Origin: Lophius americanus
Lineage: Eukaryota; Chordata; Actinopteri; Lophiiformes; Lophiidae
DNA: 64,000 bases
Direction: 5' to 3'
Assembly (NCBI GenBank): GCA_037951165.1
Contig: JBBDHG010000097.1
Location: 1,456,501 to 1,520,500 of the forward strand
A model generated the notes under the pieces. It did not search any database and was not told the DNA's origin. It saw only the letters and a program-made list of their open reading frames with translations. The position numbers and the translations under genes were made by a program. This document shows, in pieces, positions 22,327 through 34,689 of the stretch. Every line of letters begins with the position of its first letter. The first letter of the stretch is position 1.

Positions 22327-23575
22327 TACTCAAAAAAAAAAGAAGGGAACCCTTAATCATCGAAGTATGACACCTAGGCAGTTAAACTTAGGGGATATCA
22401 ATCTGTCCATTTAGGAAGCATAAAAGACTGAGAATCAGTTTAAACCTGTTTTGGTGCAAATGAAAGTGACAACAGGTGCAATGGAGAGGCAAAATCATTA
22501 CAACCCCCCAAAATAGAATGGTTCGGCACAATCCATTAGTCTCTAGATAGCTTTCATGCCTTTTTTTAATCTAGTTTTATGTTCTGCTGGTGTATTTGTC
22601 AGTACTTCTGACAAGAGGCAGTACCTGCAGTCCACTGACGCTGCACAAGTAGTCCAGCTCCTCCAGGATGACTTATCCCTGCATGCATTTGCAAGATGGT
22701 TTGCTGTGTCTCCCAAGCAAGGATGAGATTCCAGGAGACAGGCCATTACACGAGCAGAGCTGGACAGGTCCGTAGGAGGACAACAACACAGCAGTCAGAT
22801 CGGTATCTGCTCCTCAGTGTGAGGACCAACATGAGTAGCACTGCCAGATTCCTAAGAAATAAACTCCAGTGGGCTACTGGTGTGATGTTTCTGACAAAAA
22901 CCGTTGGCAATAGACTGCATGAGGTTGGCATAAGGGCACAACATCCTCCACTGGGACCTGTGCTCTCAGAACCGTTGAGCTATAATGGTGTTCAAAAGCA
23001 GAATTTGCAGGATCTCCATTGGTGCCCCTTTCTCTTCACAGATAAGAGCAGGTTCAAACGGTGGTTATGTGGCAGGTTTGACAGAGTCTTGAGACGCTGT
23101 GGAGAACTTAATGGTGCTGCATCATCATCCAGCAGGACCGGTTTGGTGATGGATCAGTGATGGTCTGGGGAGACAGATCCTTGGATGGTCTCAGAGACCT
23201 CAACATGATAGCCAACGGTAACCTTACTGCTGTTAGGTACCAGGATGAAACGCAGACCCATAAATCAGACCGTACACTGGTCCAGTGGACACTGGGTTCC
23301 ACCTGGTGTTCAGGCATTTCCTGGAGGATGAAGTTATTGATGCCATTGAACGGTCCTCATGTTCCCAAAACCTGAATCGACTGAGAACCTCTTAGACATA
23401 ATGTAGTGCTGCATCAGACCTGATGCGTCACCACTGACCACAGACCGTCTAGAGCCCTGATCCAGGTCTGGGAGGATATACCCCATGACTCCATCCTCCA
23501 TCTCATCAGGAGGCAGGCCCAGAAGTTTTCAGGAGGTACCTTTGTCAGGTGGGGCTCAAACAAACTGTTGGGTCA
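22327..23575 (+). mobile_element. Tc1-like DNA transposon relic (3' end missing)
   Basis: The left end 'ctactcaaaaa...gggaaccctt' resembles the terminal repeat of a widespread fish Tc1-like family. A decayed transposase follows. After the transposase C-terminal remnant the sequence runs into another element at about 23590 with no matching terminal repeat, so the right end is lost. Orientation is plus. Confidence 0.8.
22604..23530 (+). pseudogene. Degenerate Tc1-like transposase pseudogene
   Basis: Recognisable blocks of the DDE transposase family appear in several frames. They include a DNA-binding part around 22690-22800, STARFLRNKLQWATGV (about 22836-22883), NRLHEVGIRAQHPP, LFTDKSRFKRW (about 23032-23064, with the FTD motif) and, after a frameshift near 23157, MVWGDRSLDGL. 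The region carrying the second catalytic Asp is not found in either frame, and frameshifts and stops break the C-terminus. The original protein would be about 340 residues. It has no host function that I can see. Confidence 0.82.
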
Positions 23576-23589
23576 TAATCCCTTTTGGG

Positions 23590-24110
23590 GGGTCATACCC
23601 TTTTCCACCAAAAGGAACCTGATGCTATTTCGATGCTGTTGCTAGTGCCAGTGCTTTGTTGGTTCAACTCATAAACCTCCTAAGAACCTGTTTGCTTTTC
23701 CATTGGCAAAGAGCCAAGTTAGAGCCATGCCATTATGTCACCATATAATGTCAGTACGTCACTGTCTGGTTACCTGGCAACACTCACGCCATACTCAAAC
23801 AAACATACGTTTAGATCCAGAGCCGAAATACAAACTTTTGTTATTAATTTAAAAAATAAATAAATAAATAAAAATAAATATATATATATTTATATTTTAT
23901 GTTTTTGCTAGTTTATCGGATGAAACTCAATGAACTGTTGTTTGAAAATGGCGGTTCTGTGTTTGCGCCGGTCTCGTTGGTCACAATAACCCCGCCCCCA
24001 GTCCCTGAAGTAATCAGCAGAGTTGGTGCCTGTAAGGCCCCCGTTTGGAGAGCCAGGAGCTGTTGCTTTGGCTGTCGAAAAACAAAGAAATAGTGCTCAG
24101 TCAGGCTCTG
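23590..24110. mobile_element. Probable non-autonomous repeat element
   Basis: The start (CCCTTTTCCACCAAAAGGAACC, positions 23599-23620) and the GC-richer segment at 23950-24090 resemble, from memory, a fish repeat family. No terminal repeats or target duplication are clear. The element abuts the broken right end of the Tc1 relic, and a TAAA/TATA low-complexity stretch (23850-23900) interrupts it. Confidence 0.35.
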
Positions 24111-25930
24111 TGTCCGAATTAGCCCTGGAAAAGCAGTATTTACAGTATTAGTCGTTGTGATGAAATTCACTCGAGTTGGATCAGTCTTTGATTTCAGTTT
24201 TTCACTGTGATTTTTGGTGCAATTTAGAATCCAAATCCAAATGACTAAAACAGAACAACAAATTATTTGTGTGTCAATAATAGCAAACTTGGAAATACAT
24301 TTATTGACAACACATTAAATGACTGATTGTTATTCATTGCTCAAGATTATTGTTTTGTTAAAATAGAAAAAAATATTGCTATCCACAGGAAGCTCCTGCA
24401 ACTTTGTGCTCAGGAATGAGGTACAAATATAACGCCATATCGAAGGTTGCATTCATATCCATATCCGTCTTAATCCTACATTTTTCTTACTGCACTGTGT
24501 TAATATTTCTATCATTGGAACATTGGTTTTAATTTATACTTATCAAGTTTGCTAATCAAGAGATTATTCATCGTGACATAGCAGTACATTTGCTCCTGGT
24601 CATGTAGATGAAGGAGGGTTGGTTACTGGTCCCCGCAGTGTTCCAGTCACATGTTGTGGTCTCCAGGAGGGAGCAGCGGGATGGAACAACATGCTGTTGA
24701 CTGGGCCACACCAGCTGACCTTGATAGATTAAAACCAGAGAAGCTTTACCGTCTGACACCGAGCAATGATAAGTCCGTGTGTGAAATATTTTTTCCTCTT
24801 CTGAGAAATATAGCTGCAGCGTAGGCTGGGACACGATTGTGTATATGTGTGGGTGAGTATAGATGATTATGCTTCTACAAACCAATATTCCCGTCTGTGT
24901 CTGCTAATAAGCTACTCCCCTCCTATTGTAAAAAAACCTATTGGAGCATATTTTTTCTCTCTCAGTACTCCAGTGTGCTTCCTAATATGTGACCAGTTTT
25001 ACACATAAATGAATATGTTTATGAAAATCCTCATGAAGTAACATTTGACACCCTAACATGACCTTTAGTTTTAAGCGCAGTGCTATTTCATTTTTTATTT
25101 TTTCCCCTGAGTCCGCAAAGAATGGGGAGTGGAAGACTTAGAAAGAAAAAAATAATAGAAGAAAAAAAAACAAAAACTCAGATAAAAAGCCCAGATAAGA
25201 GAATGACTGTGTTGTGTAGGAGTTGATATCAATGTTATCTATCAGTCTTTTTTTTCACTCTGTGAGCCCTTCTGTTGTTTTTTAGTCCTTATCTTGCTGC
25301 ACCAAAATGCCAGGAACAAAAAGAGAAAAAAAGAAAGAGAAAGAAAGAAATTACCATGCGGAAAATTCATGGGGTTTGGTTGATAAAATGTTGATGCCGA
25401 AATTAAGACCGATAGACGCACTATTTTCTTACACTCAAGTGTTTTACATTTCATATTTGTGTTTTTAATGCCCGTGTGAAGGCTTTTGCTTAGTATGCAA
25501 CCTGTGTGTTGCTCATTTCTTGACGTTGGTTGCCATTAGCAGATTAGACCTCAGTTAACTCTTTTCCCTCCCTGACACCAATTCATTACACGCACATACC
25601 CTGTCTCCACACACAAGCACACACACAGGCACACACCACACACACATGAACAAGTTCTGGTAGGCTCAGATAAGCTCAGTCCACAATCTGTCACTAATAA
25701 AGAGCCACAAACAGGCAGTGGACAGGTTTGGGTTTCAACAATGAGGGGCCCAACTGTGTCCATTGACAATCTTGGCAGGGATAGGGCGCTGTGATTGGTC
25801 GCTTTGTGGCACATAGCCGCCCATGGTGTCCGAACAGACGACATGAAGACAGGAAGGTCAGGAGCTTGACCTCACTTTACATGTATATCCTTAATTGCCC
25901 ATGTGTTTAGTACAATGCCTCTGTGCTCCC
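24110..25930. other. Intron 1 stretch with a weak GATA-containing island
   Basis: No exon recognised. A mixed-complexity patch at about 24590-24800 contains TGATAG and TGATAA motifs and might be regulatory. Confidence 0.4.
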
Positions 25931-25934
25931 AGTT

Positions 25935-26012
25935 GCGTGTGTGTGTGTGTGTGTGTGTGCGTGTGTGCGCGCGCACACCTGTGTGTAAGGGATGTGATAT
26001 CCCTTACACACA
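25935..26012. repeat. (GT)n/(GC)n tract with two adjacent perfect palindromes
   Basis: An alternating purine-pyrimidine tract (25935-25978) ends in the 16-bp palindrome GTGTGCGCGCGCACAC (25963-25978). Immediately after, TGTGTGTAAGGGA (25980-25992) and TCCCTTACACACA (26000-26012) form a perfect 13-bp inverted repeat with a 7-nt loop. Confidence 0.85.
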
Positions 26013-26019
26013 AAAAACA

Positions 26020-27110
26020 ACAACATTTTTTTGATATTTGCTGGGATTTTATTGAATATAAAATGAGAATTATACAATATTATACATCCTTCAAAAAATG
26101 AAAAGTTTTACATTTCACAAGCTGATTTATTTAATATCTTTCAATAGAAAACAAAAGCATAGCACGTTGTGCGCTATAGAAGAATGAACCGGCTAAGATT
26201 CTTCTACTGCAAAAGCCACCATACAACTTAAAGTCTGTCCAATATTGGGCAAACAAATAAACAACAAAACAGTTCATAGATTCTTTTCTCTCCAACAACT
26301 GGCAATCTTAATGTTCTGTCCAGCGTTTAGAATTTGATTTTAAAAATACCAATAATGTATTCAGCATTTGTTAACAAATAAAACAATATCTGAGGTGGTG
26401 TTTATTGTAGTTTTTAATCCAGTTAGGCCAAAGTGTTACGGTTGCTTCTCTTGTCATGACGCACTTTTCGGAGTGTATTTTTGTGCTGGTACCTCGGCTG
26501 GTTTAGGCCCGTTATGTTCAGCTGACTCCTAAAGGTGGTCATATTCTGGGCGGTTGATCGTATGGAGATGGTGATAGTAACTGATCTGCGTAGCAACATC
26601 TTCCTCTTGAATCCAAACTACTTCCGTGCCCCTGAGCGTCATACACTTTTGCAGCTTTGAGAAGCTGGTGGTGTCTCAATTTTATTTTCTGGCATTTTTC
26701 ACTCATTTTTCAGTATTACATTGACGGCCGGTGCCTTATTAGACCCACCGCAAACAGTATGAACGGTAGTCCACGGTAGTCCGGTAATCCTACTATTCTA
26801 TGCAAGACAACGTACAACTCACAATCTTGGTCTGTTGTTTTTAATAGCAGACCAAAGATTTGCTAGAAAACAAGGTGTAATGTATAGCAGAGTGCCAACA
26901 ACGTCTGCTGTGATGTCTTACATTTGTTTCGAGCAGTGCTTTCCAGAATTGCATTAACAGAGAAAGAAACGGTTGATTTCCTTCCTCTGGAGTTAATTAC
27001 TAACTGCTACATCATGGTTTGTAAGACTTCTGATTGTGAGCCATACACATAATATGTTGTCAAATCGTCAGGGCCTTTGTCATGCCTCTTCACCTCTGTT
27101 CAACTTCATA
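26020..27110. other. Intron 1 stretch without recognised element
   Basis: No exon, repeat family or motif cluster recognised. Confidence 0.5.
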
Positions 27111-27114
27111 CATC

Positions 27115-27610
27115 TAGGACTGTCGCGATATATTAAATTTGTAATAATCGCTGGCATTAAAAGATGAAAATATGAATATCATGTAAATAATCTCAATCAT
27201 TAAGATACTCAACATTATTATATTTAACAGGGACGGCATTATTAATGAACAAGCGTTTTAGCAATCATTTCTCGGTAAAAAGTCACAACGTAAACAACCG
27301 CGCGCATATGTTGTTTGATGTCATAAAACATCGCCAGGTGGACTTTACAAAGCCAAGAGTGCTAGTGTATGTGCCTTTTGTCAAGATGTCAGACTCATTC
27401 AAAGAAAATGTCAAACTTTATCCCCCAGCTAAAAAAAGTGAACTCTCCAGTATGGAAATACTTTGAGCGGCTTAAGAAAGACGCAGGTCTTGTTGAGGGT
27501 GCTCCGGTGTGCAGGGAATGTGGGGCTACAGTCGTTCCGAAAGGAGCCAATATTCAAAATCTTACTACTGACCTTTGCATTCACCATCATAATAATCATA
27601 TTATCATCAT
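27115..27610 (+). mobile_element. hAT transposon 5' part with BED zinc finger remnant
   Basis: The sequence starts TAGGACTGTCGCGATA, a fish hAT-type terminus, and leads to a frame with a BED-finger pattern at 27444-27590: PVWKYFERLKKDAG, then CRECGA (the CxxC pair), then NLTTDLCIHHHNN for the His pair. BED fingers are the DNA-binding domain of hAT transposases. A frameshift separates this from the upstream Met (27384). The catalytic domain is missing, so the copy is dead. Confidence 0.7.
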
Positions 27611-28224
27611 ATAATCAATAATCTACTCCTCCGTTAGATATCAACGTTTATCCAGTCACTCTAATAAACTTTAGGCTCATCGGAAGCCTGGGAGGGGATA
27701 TGGATTAAAAAAAAAACTGTAAAAATTATTTAACAAATGTATTGGTAAGTTGCACATACAATTACGTAAATAGAACGCTCGTTTTAATTAACTGACAAGG
27801 TGCGTTCACATCCTCAAGCCGTTAAACATATTTCAGTGCAGCTGCGTTAAAACAAGAAAACACATGACGTTACTGAAATGCACTTGTCATTATCAAGGAG
27901 TTATTTAAAGTTCCCTTGTTGTTGATATTATTAATTAAAAACTTCTAAATAAAAACTTTTGATTTTAGATGCAACTTTTTGTTGCTGCCTGTAAATAAAT
28001 ACTTTTCATTGGAAATTATTCCGCTAAACACTGCTGATAAAAAGAGAGATGTAGAAATTAGGCTGATCTATCTTGAACTATATTTTTAATTTGACTATTT
28101 TCTATTTCCTTGGTTTGTTCAGAATTCTATAAAATGGCTAAATAAAATAAGAATAAATTGTCATAATACCTCAGATTAAACAAATAATATTTAAGTGCTG
28201 TTCGGTACTCAATGTGGACAAAAT

Positions 28225-28262
28225 TTTCAGTTTTGGCCCCCCCTGTGATTGAGTTTGACACC
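28225..28262. mobile_element. hAT-type terminus (reads inward as CAGGGGTGTCAAACTCAATC)
   Basis: TTTGGCCCCCCCTGTG...GAGTTTGACACCCCTG is the reverse complement of a terminal repeat common to Charlie-type hAT elements in fish. Its partner end was not found. It need not belong to the BED-finger element at 27115, whose terminus is of another type. Confidence 0.5.
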
Positions 28263-29640
28263 CCTGCTTTAAAATATTTAGATCAGAATGCAGCGATGAA
28301 GAACTATACACTTAAACTTAGGAAAGCACAAAATGAGTCCCTGTGTCTAAAGATTTAAAGATGATGAATGTTATTTCTTGACAGATGATCAGAAAAATTA
28401 ATAAATTAAAGTTGGATCATGGTGGTGATCATAAACCAAATAGACCCGCATTTCACACCAATGCTTAATTGGATAAATGCATGAAATGGCGTTTTATATC
28501 CAATAGCTCAACTTAATTCTGATTTCACAAAGAAATTCATTGAAATTGAAATATATTATATCTAAATTACTCATCTTTCCAGCTCAGTACCAACCAAGTT
28601 TAATGGAAACCTGTTCACATCTTTATCTGTATATTCACCGAAATTAACAATTTGTCTCATGCCATTTCTTCTATCACGTTTTGAACAATCCTTACTGAAG
28701 ATGTAGTATGATTTTACTAACTAACAAACCAACCAACCAAACAACAACATACAAGTCTGCAAAGTTTTATTGTCGTTGAAAACATATTTTTCCCACTTTC
28801 AATAGCTGTATGTAGCTACACTTTTTGCCGAGCTTGGCCATACTCAGCCTGGATTTGTACAATCTTTGCATTGATATCAGTCTCTGACTGAGAATGGGGC
28901 TGTTCTCAGTTGAAATAGATGGTTGTTGCCTCCATATGGACCTACCTGTTAAGGCCCTGCATTAGCTGTGCTTGATATTTCACAGTAATTTTTACGATGA
29001 CTCGTCTTGAATCATGATGAAGTACCCCTGAAGAAATGTGCTGGAAAGATCCATAACTGAAATGAGAGAATACTGTAGGAAGATTAGTTATTAAATTAAA
29101 TAAAGAATAATAAATCCTAAATGAATGTATTAGGAAAGGTTTATTAGGTTATATTTCTTATATTCTAAGGCAAGATTTTATTACTACTTTTTTATTACTA
29201 CTACTACTAGTGAGAGGATTTTCATTAAGCCGGAAACTGTCTATCTGGCGGAGAGAGAGAGAGTGAAAGAGCAGCCAAGAGAGAGACAAAGGAAGTTAGC
29301 GGTGACATTTGACCCCCTTTTTAACCCTACGTCATTTGCCACTCTACCTTTGGTCCCCCCCTTCCAATCCTCTTTCCTGCTCAGATTACGACATGAAATG
29401 TAATTGTTTTTTCATCAATTTGAATACGTCCTAAATTGCTCAATATTATTTCTTAGATTGAACATGTGTTTTTATATTATTAACAAACTTACAAGTCAAT
29501 TTTTCCACAGATGATGGTTGAGGCCGGATAAGAGCACATTTTCTTACAGCTCAATACGTTCTCCCTTTGCTTACCTCTTCTGTTCCTCTTTGTGCCCTTC
29601 CCTCCACCTCCCCTTCTATCACCAGCGAGTCCTCTTGTCT
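28263..29640. other. Intron 1 stretch without recognised element
   Basis: AT-rich unique-looking sequence. Confidence 0.5.
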
Positions 29641-29800
29641 GTGTATTAGTATTAGCAGCAGCAGCAGTGTCCCCTGAAGTAAAACAATCTGCTGTAATCT
29701 ATCAGCGCTTTATCAGCCCTATCTGAGAGCTGAGAAAGCCAGGGCCGGGTCTGTGGCGCCGCTCTTTGAAACTGATAAAGTTTCAGAGTTCAGCGATGAT
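29640..29800 (+). promoter_or_regulatory. Candidate enhancer with clustered GATA motifs
   Basis: Motifs CTATCA (29699-29704), TTATCA (29710-29715), CTATCT (29719-29724) and TGATAA (29773-29778) lie within 80 bp. The sequence is GC-balanced and non-repetitive apart from (AGC)n at about 29655-29667. Confidence 0.4.
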
Positions 29801-29859
29801 GAATGTTAAGAAACTACACCCTCGTTACCGACGATGTGGACTTGGCAAAGTGAAGTGAT

Positions 29860-31830
29860 ATGGAGGGGTGTGTGGAGTTGGGAAATTGAGAAAAAGGGGA
29901 GAAGCAGAGGATGGAGATGTGGAGGATAGTTTGAGAGCAAAGAGATCTTGTTGGCATCAGTTTTGGTTTGTGGGGTCAGGCCCTTATTGGTCTTTTTTTT
30001 TTAACACAAGTCTATTCTTTTCTTGGATTCCTCTGCTCCAGAGACTGGGTCAGTCTTCATCTTTTCCCGACCATTAACAGTCCAGCTTCAATGTAAATAG
30101 TGATGATCTTAATCTTGTCAACTCTTTTCTTTATCTTAACCACTGTTCGTTTTTTTATAAAGACATGACGTTTGTATTTGAAATCAAATACCCATGGGAA
30201 AACATTTTACATATTTAAATATCTTTTTAACTTCATCTTTTTGAGATACCTGTAAACTACATAATACCAAAGTGTTTGACAGTCACATTTACAGCACGGT
30301 CTCAGACTTTGACCCACAACCTGGAATGTTGAATTCAAATTTTCTTTAAATCTTTCTTGGAAACACACGTTAGCTGAAGTGGACAGATTGTTTGGTCCTT
30401 GAGGTGTATGCAATTGCCTCTTCGATTTACAATAGCAGTTGAATAAAAAAGTAGAAAATAAATGTTTAATAGATGTCTAAAATTACATTTTGCGATATTT
30501 TTTTTTTATAATTTATTTTACTGTCATACATTTTTCACTGAATGTTACCACTGACTTCATTCAATGTGTTGGGTTACACCGTATGTGTGTGTGAATGAAA
30601 AGTGAGCATGGCAACAATTTTCAATCAAATATTTGTTATGAAAAGCAAATCTAACAACTTACGCATGAATAGGCAGATGACGAGATCTGTCCTCGGTGGC
30701 CAATAGATTACTTTAAGCCAAGTTTGATTTCACAAAGTGTAAGGATATGGAAGAGGAATGTCTAGAGACTAGTAAAACCCCAACCACATTTCTATCGCTA
30801 TTTGTCACAAATATATTAACAGAAATAAGGCAGAAATTGATAATAGCTGCACCAGTTCATGAATTAAGATTTGTGTCCTTGTGTCATATCTCACAGCTCC
30901 CTCAAGATTAGCTGGACTATTATTGGTTAGTTTGGCGATTCAATGAAAATTAAATAATTGAATCAAAATGTAGTGTTAATGCCAACTTCATATGCTTTGA
31001 TCGAAAATGATAAGTCTATTAAAAGTTATTAAGACAGTATTTGGTTTGTTTTTTTTGGATTTTTGTTTTTAATTTAATAATTGATGAAAAGCTTATATGA
31101 AAAGGTTTTTCGTTCATTTGAATTAAACATCATCGCTTTATACAATAAAGATATTATTTGCACCTTGTTTTACTCAATTTATTATTTAGAGTATTACACC
31201 ATCAATTGATTATTCACTGGTCATATCTCTTCTTTAGGGGACTCTAAAATGAGTTCTAAGATGGTAGAAAAGCAAAGGTAAAGGCTTAAAATACATACAA
31301 AATTAATAAATATAAACATTAGCTTGGCCTACATGTTCAGGAGTATTTATTTGTTCATTATATTACGAACGTGAACAATCCATACTTTTTATGTTTGGAC
31401 AAATTCAAACATATTCACAATCATTTCACACCAATAGCGTTCTTCGAACGTCCTTATTTTTTTATTTGCAGTATAACCTTTACACCTATAATATCTACAA
31501 AAAGCACCCTGAGAGCATAAAACTCTACCAAGGCGCAACAGTAGCGTAAATTAATGAAAAAGTATTGCCAGCCAGCGGCTTCTACTTCAGCATCTCTGTT
31601 CAGCCCCCTTAGCCCTCAGCTCTAGCTCTAAAAGAACTCTTGAAATGGAGCCCCCAGCTCCAACCCCCAAAGAAACATCAAAGGAACAAAGGCGGCAATA
31701 ATGGAAACAGTTACAAGAGAGTTCCTCACCACATTGTGAGATTACTACTCAAAACACCTTCTAAAATTTTTTTAAATTTATTTTATTTTAAATGATGCAA
31801 AAAACCAAAATAAAATCATCTGTGGGATAT
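29860..31830. other. Intron 1 stretch without recognised element
   Basis: AT-rich. No exon or mobile element recognised. Confidence 0.5.
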
Positions 31831-31839
31831 GTTAAAACC

Positions 31840-32060
31840 TACCCCCGGGTGAAACTTCCTGCAAATCTGTCCATTCGGTTTTCTGTAATCTTGATATAAA
31901 AAAAAAAAAACAGACATACAGACAAACACACAGGTGTGTAAGCATTACCTCCTTCATTGGAGGATGTAATACCAACAACAACAATAACAATAACCCATGT
32001 TTACAAAGTGCTTTTACAGAGCAGGCAAAAACAGGATAATATAACAATAGAAAGCACAAA
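31840..32060 (-). repeat. Probable LINE 3'-end remnants
   Basis: The short hairpin CCTCCTTCATTGGAGG (31950-31965) follows (GACA)-type sequence. It resembles a 3'-terminal hairpin seen in several LINE families. The (CAA/TAA)n run and 'tttacaaagtgctttt' after 31967 recall the L2-type tail at 15045-15120. Both matches are short. Confidence 0.35.
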
Positions 32061-32644
32061 AACTTGAGGCCAAAAGATGGATGGAAAATTAAAAAACGAG
32101 ATGAAGCAGGATCTACATTTAGCATAAAATAAGAGGATCTTGACAAAATAAAAATAAACACCAAAAGAAGATGGAGATGGTAATCTTACAAAAATTACCT
32201 CACAACTACAAATAAAACTATGAAACCAATAGAAAATCAAAGACAGTTCCTTACATGCCCAGTGAACAGAGTTGTGAAGGTATCAAAGTTCTCATCAGGC
32301 CGCCAACTCTGCGGTCCGTCCGTCCGTCCCAGAGTGAACACATCAACAGCTTTTATCTCACAGCCATCAGACATCAAAGTCCCACGATTACGATGCTTGC
32401 GATAAGGAGCAATGGCGTGCATAACTGATAAGGCAATAGCTAGTTAGTTGACTGATTACTGGGTCCGTTAAAATGGGCCATATCTCCTACATTAGGGACA
32501 GGACGAGTGGTTCTCCCTCCCAAAGTTTGAGGAGCACTTAATGAAGCAGCTGGAAACAAAGCAGCTTCTGCAGTAGATAAGCCCACTAACTAGCAATGGG
32601 AACCAGGTCACCTGTTGTTAACATCAGGGACTCTTTATTATTAG

Positions 32645-32911
32645 TCAGGGCTGCAACCAACGACTATTTTGATAGGCGAATGAGTCTATGGATTATTGAA
32701 ACGACTATTCGCATTATGGATTTTTTGTTCTTGGTTAAATAAAGATAAAATAAACATTGAATAGATAAACTGCACAATTTTAAATTTTTTTTGATGATAG
32801 CTGATAGCTTTTGAATCTAAAAGCTAGCTTTTAGTACTTACAATAAAAACAAAGATGAATAATTATTTCCAAAATATGTCTTTCAGTGAATTTTCCTACT
32901 TTCATAACAGA

Positions 32912-32995
<84 letters not shown>

Positions 32996-33775
32996 ATATA
33001 TAATATATTATATATATATTAAAAAAGAAATAGCGAGATCCATGTACATTTTATTTCATTCATACAAACTGAACACCTCTAGACAATTGTCATGGAATGT
33101 ATGTATGACTCGTCGCATTCTTCACCTTCTTCCCTGATGGTGATGGCTGCTCCTGCTCATGGACATGCTGTAAATGAAATTTAATCCAATAAATGTATCC
33201 TCCTGTCTAAGGCGTAGGAATTCTCCAATCTGGGACCTAATGAAATGGTGCTCTTCTGTACCACCCCTCACATTTTCTGGTTTGAGCTTACCAACCTTAA
33301 AATTTCGAGATGGCAGCATCACCAACTGTCAGCAGCAAACTTTGTTTGTACGGTGTCAGTGTCTTCAAATCGTGTTGCGTTGCGCTTTTGTGTTTCGGAC
33401 AAGAACTCAACTAGCATCTCCCTTGTGTAGATGCTGATAACTAGCAAATCAATGCTGCTTTCCAACACAGTAGCAAGTTGTAAGTGGTTTGTTTAAGCGC
33501 ATAAATATTTCATTGTCTGTGTAAGCAACCTTTTATGGATAAAAATAATTAAAGTACATCTCCTTTCACAATTGGCATTAGTCATTAAAGTGTTGTGGAC
33601 ACAATGGCAAATAATTGCAATGTAATTTTTATGAGAAGCTGTTCTGGTTCAAGATTAATGGTTAAAGCTATGGTCATTTGTAATGTGTAATTTCACAAAA
33701 GAATTAATTGACGAATTTGGAAATAACCTATAGATTTAAAAATAAATAAATGAATCAATCGACTAATAAAAGCAG
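32645..33775. mobile_element. Probable hAT-type element containing a (TA)n tract
   Basis: The left end CAGGGCTGCAACCAACGACT with the following 'attattgaaacgactattcg' is typical of the fish 'TAGGGCTGCAACGATTA' hAT group. The right side, 'aatcaatcgactaataaa' near 33750, resembles the inverted terminus. No clean target duplication is visible. An open frame on the minus strand (33122-33325) lies inside and is unassigned. Confidence 0.5.
32911..33020. repeat. (TA)n microsatellite, about 110 bp
   Basis: Nearly pure TA dinucleotides with a few slips at the right side. A candidate cruciform-forming or replication-unstable tract. Confidence 0.95.
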
Positions 33776-34099
33776 GTTGGTTTGTGTGTTAGTGTATAAA
33801 ATCAAACTGCTTTTTTATTTCTTCATTTTAACCGAGGACGGTAGAGGAGGGAGATAAATCAGAAATTACCAGACCTAGAAGTGACATTTCTAAATTATTA
33901 CCTAATATATGTGGTTTCACTTGAAAATTCCCATTTTGATGGTATACACAGCAAAGTTTGATGGTAATAAAGTGCACAAAAAAATAGTCCGCTTCCTTTT
34001 ATAACTTTTTTTTTTGGGAATTTAGCCATTGTCTTTCTTCATAAGCATCATCATGATCTACATCCACCCCGTTGACTGACACACACACAGACACACAAA

Positions 34100-34330
34100 G
34101 GGAAAGTGATTCTCAGTTCTTAAGCTCACAAAAAGGAGACTAAAAATATGCAAAAGGGAGAATGGGGGGGAACCATTGTGACTGTGACAAAGTTCATGAG
34201 CGTATAATAGCAGCTAATGCGTGCCGGGGAGCGGGCAGCTTTGTTCGCCAAGTGCCAAGCTCTTAATAGAATCTGATAGACGGCTGTCTCCTCAGGCCTG
34301 TTAGGGGGACGTGGGGTGGGTTTCACTCAT
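34100..34330 (+). promoter_or_regulatory. Candidate conserved non-coding island
   Basis: GC-balanced, non-repetitive sequence (34190-34290) inside AT-rich intron, with a GATA motif TGATAG near 34273. No coding potential is evident. Suspected regulatory from composition only. Confidence 0.3.
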
Positions 34331-34495
34331 CAAGCCAACAGTCCCTCTCCCCCTCTCTCTCACACTCCTCTCCTTGTCTTACTGTCATTCCATGAAGGAA
34401 TAATTTGTCAATAATTTGCCGTGTCATTCTCGTCAAGACCATTTGATAAAGATGCAGCACTTCGGGGACCGGGTCCGAGAATATCTCCCAAAAAA

Positions 34496-34510
34496 GGGGG
34501 GGGGGGGGGG
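34496..34510 (+). repeat. Run of 15 G
   Basis: An uninterrupted G tract of 15 follows AAAAA and is followed by TTGGG. It may form a G-quadruplex or be an assembly-sensitive homopolymer. Confidence 0.9.
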
Positions 34511-34689
34511 TTGGGAAAAGGCAGCATGTGGCAGCAGATCCGAGGCAGCGATAGGGCCATTAAGCGCTTTAGAAGTATTTTAGCTGAATTCACACAAAGC
34601 AAAAATAGATAAATAAATAATGAAAGAGGAAAAAGTGGAACGTCAACTGTCAGGGAAGTGATACAGACTTTAAGAAATCATTTGGGAGG

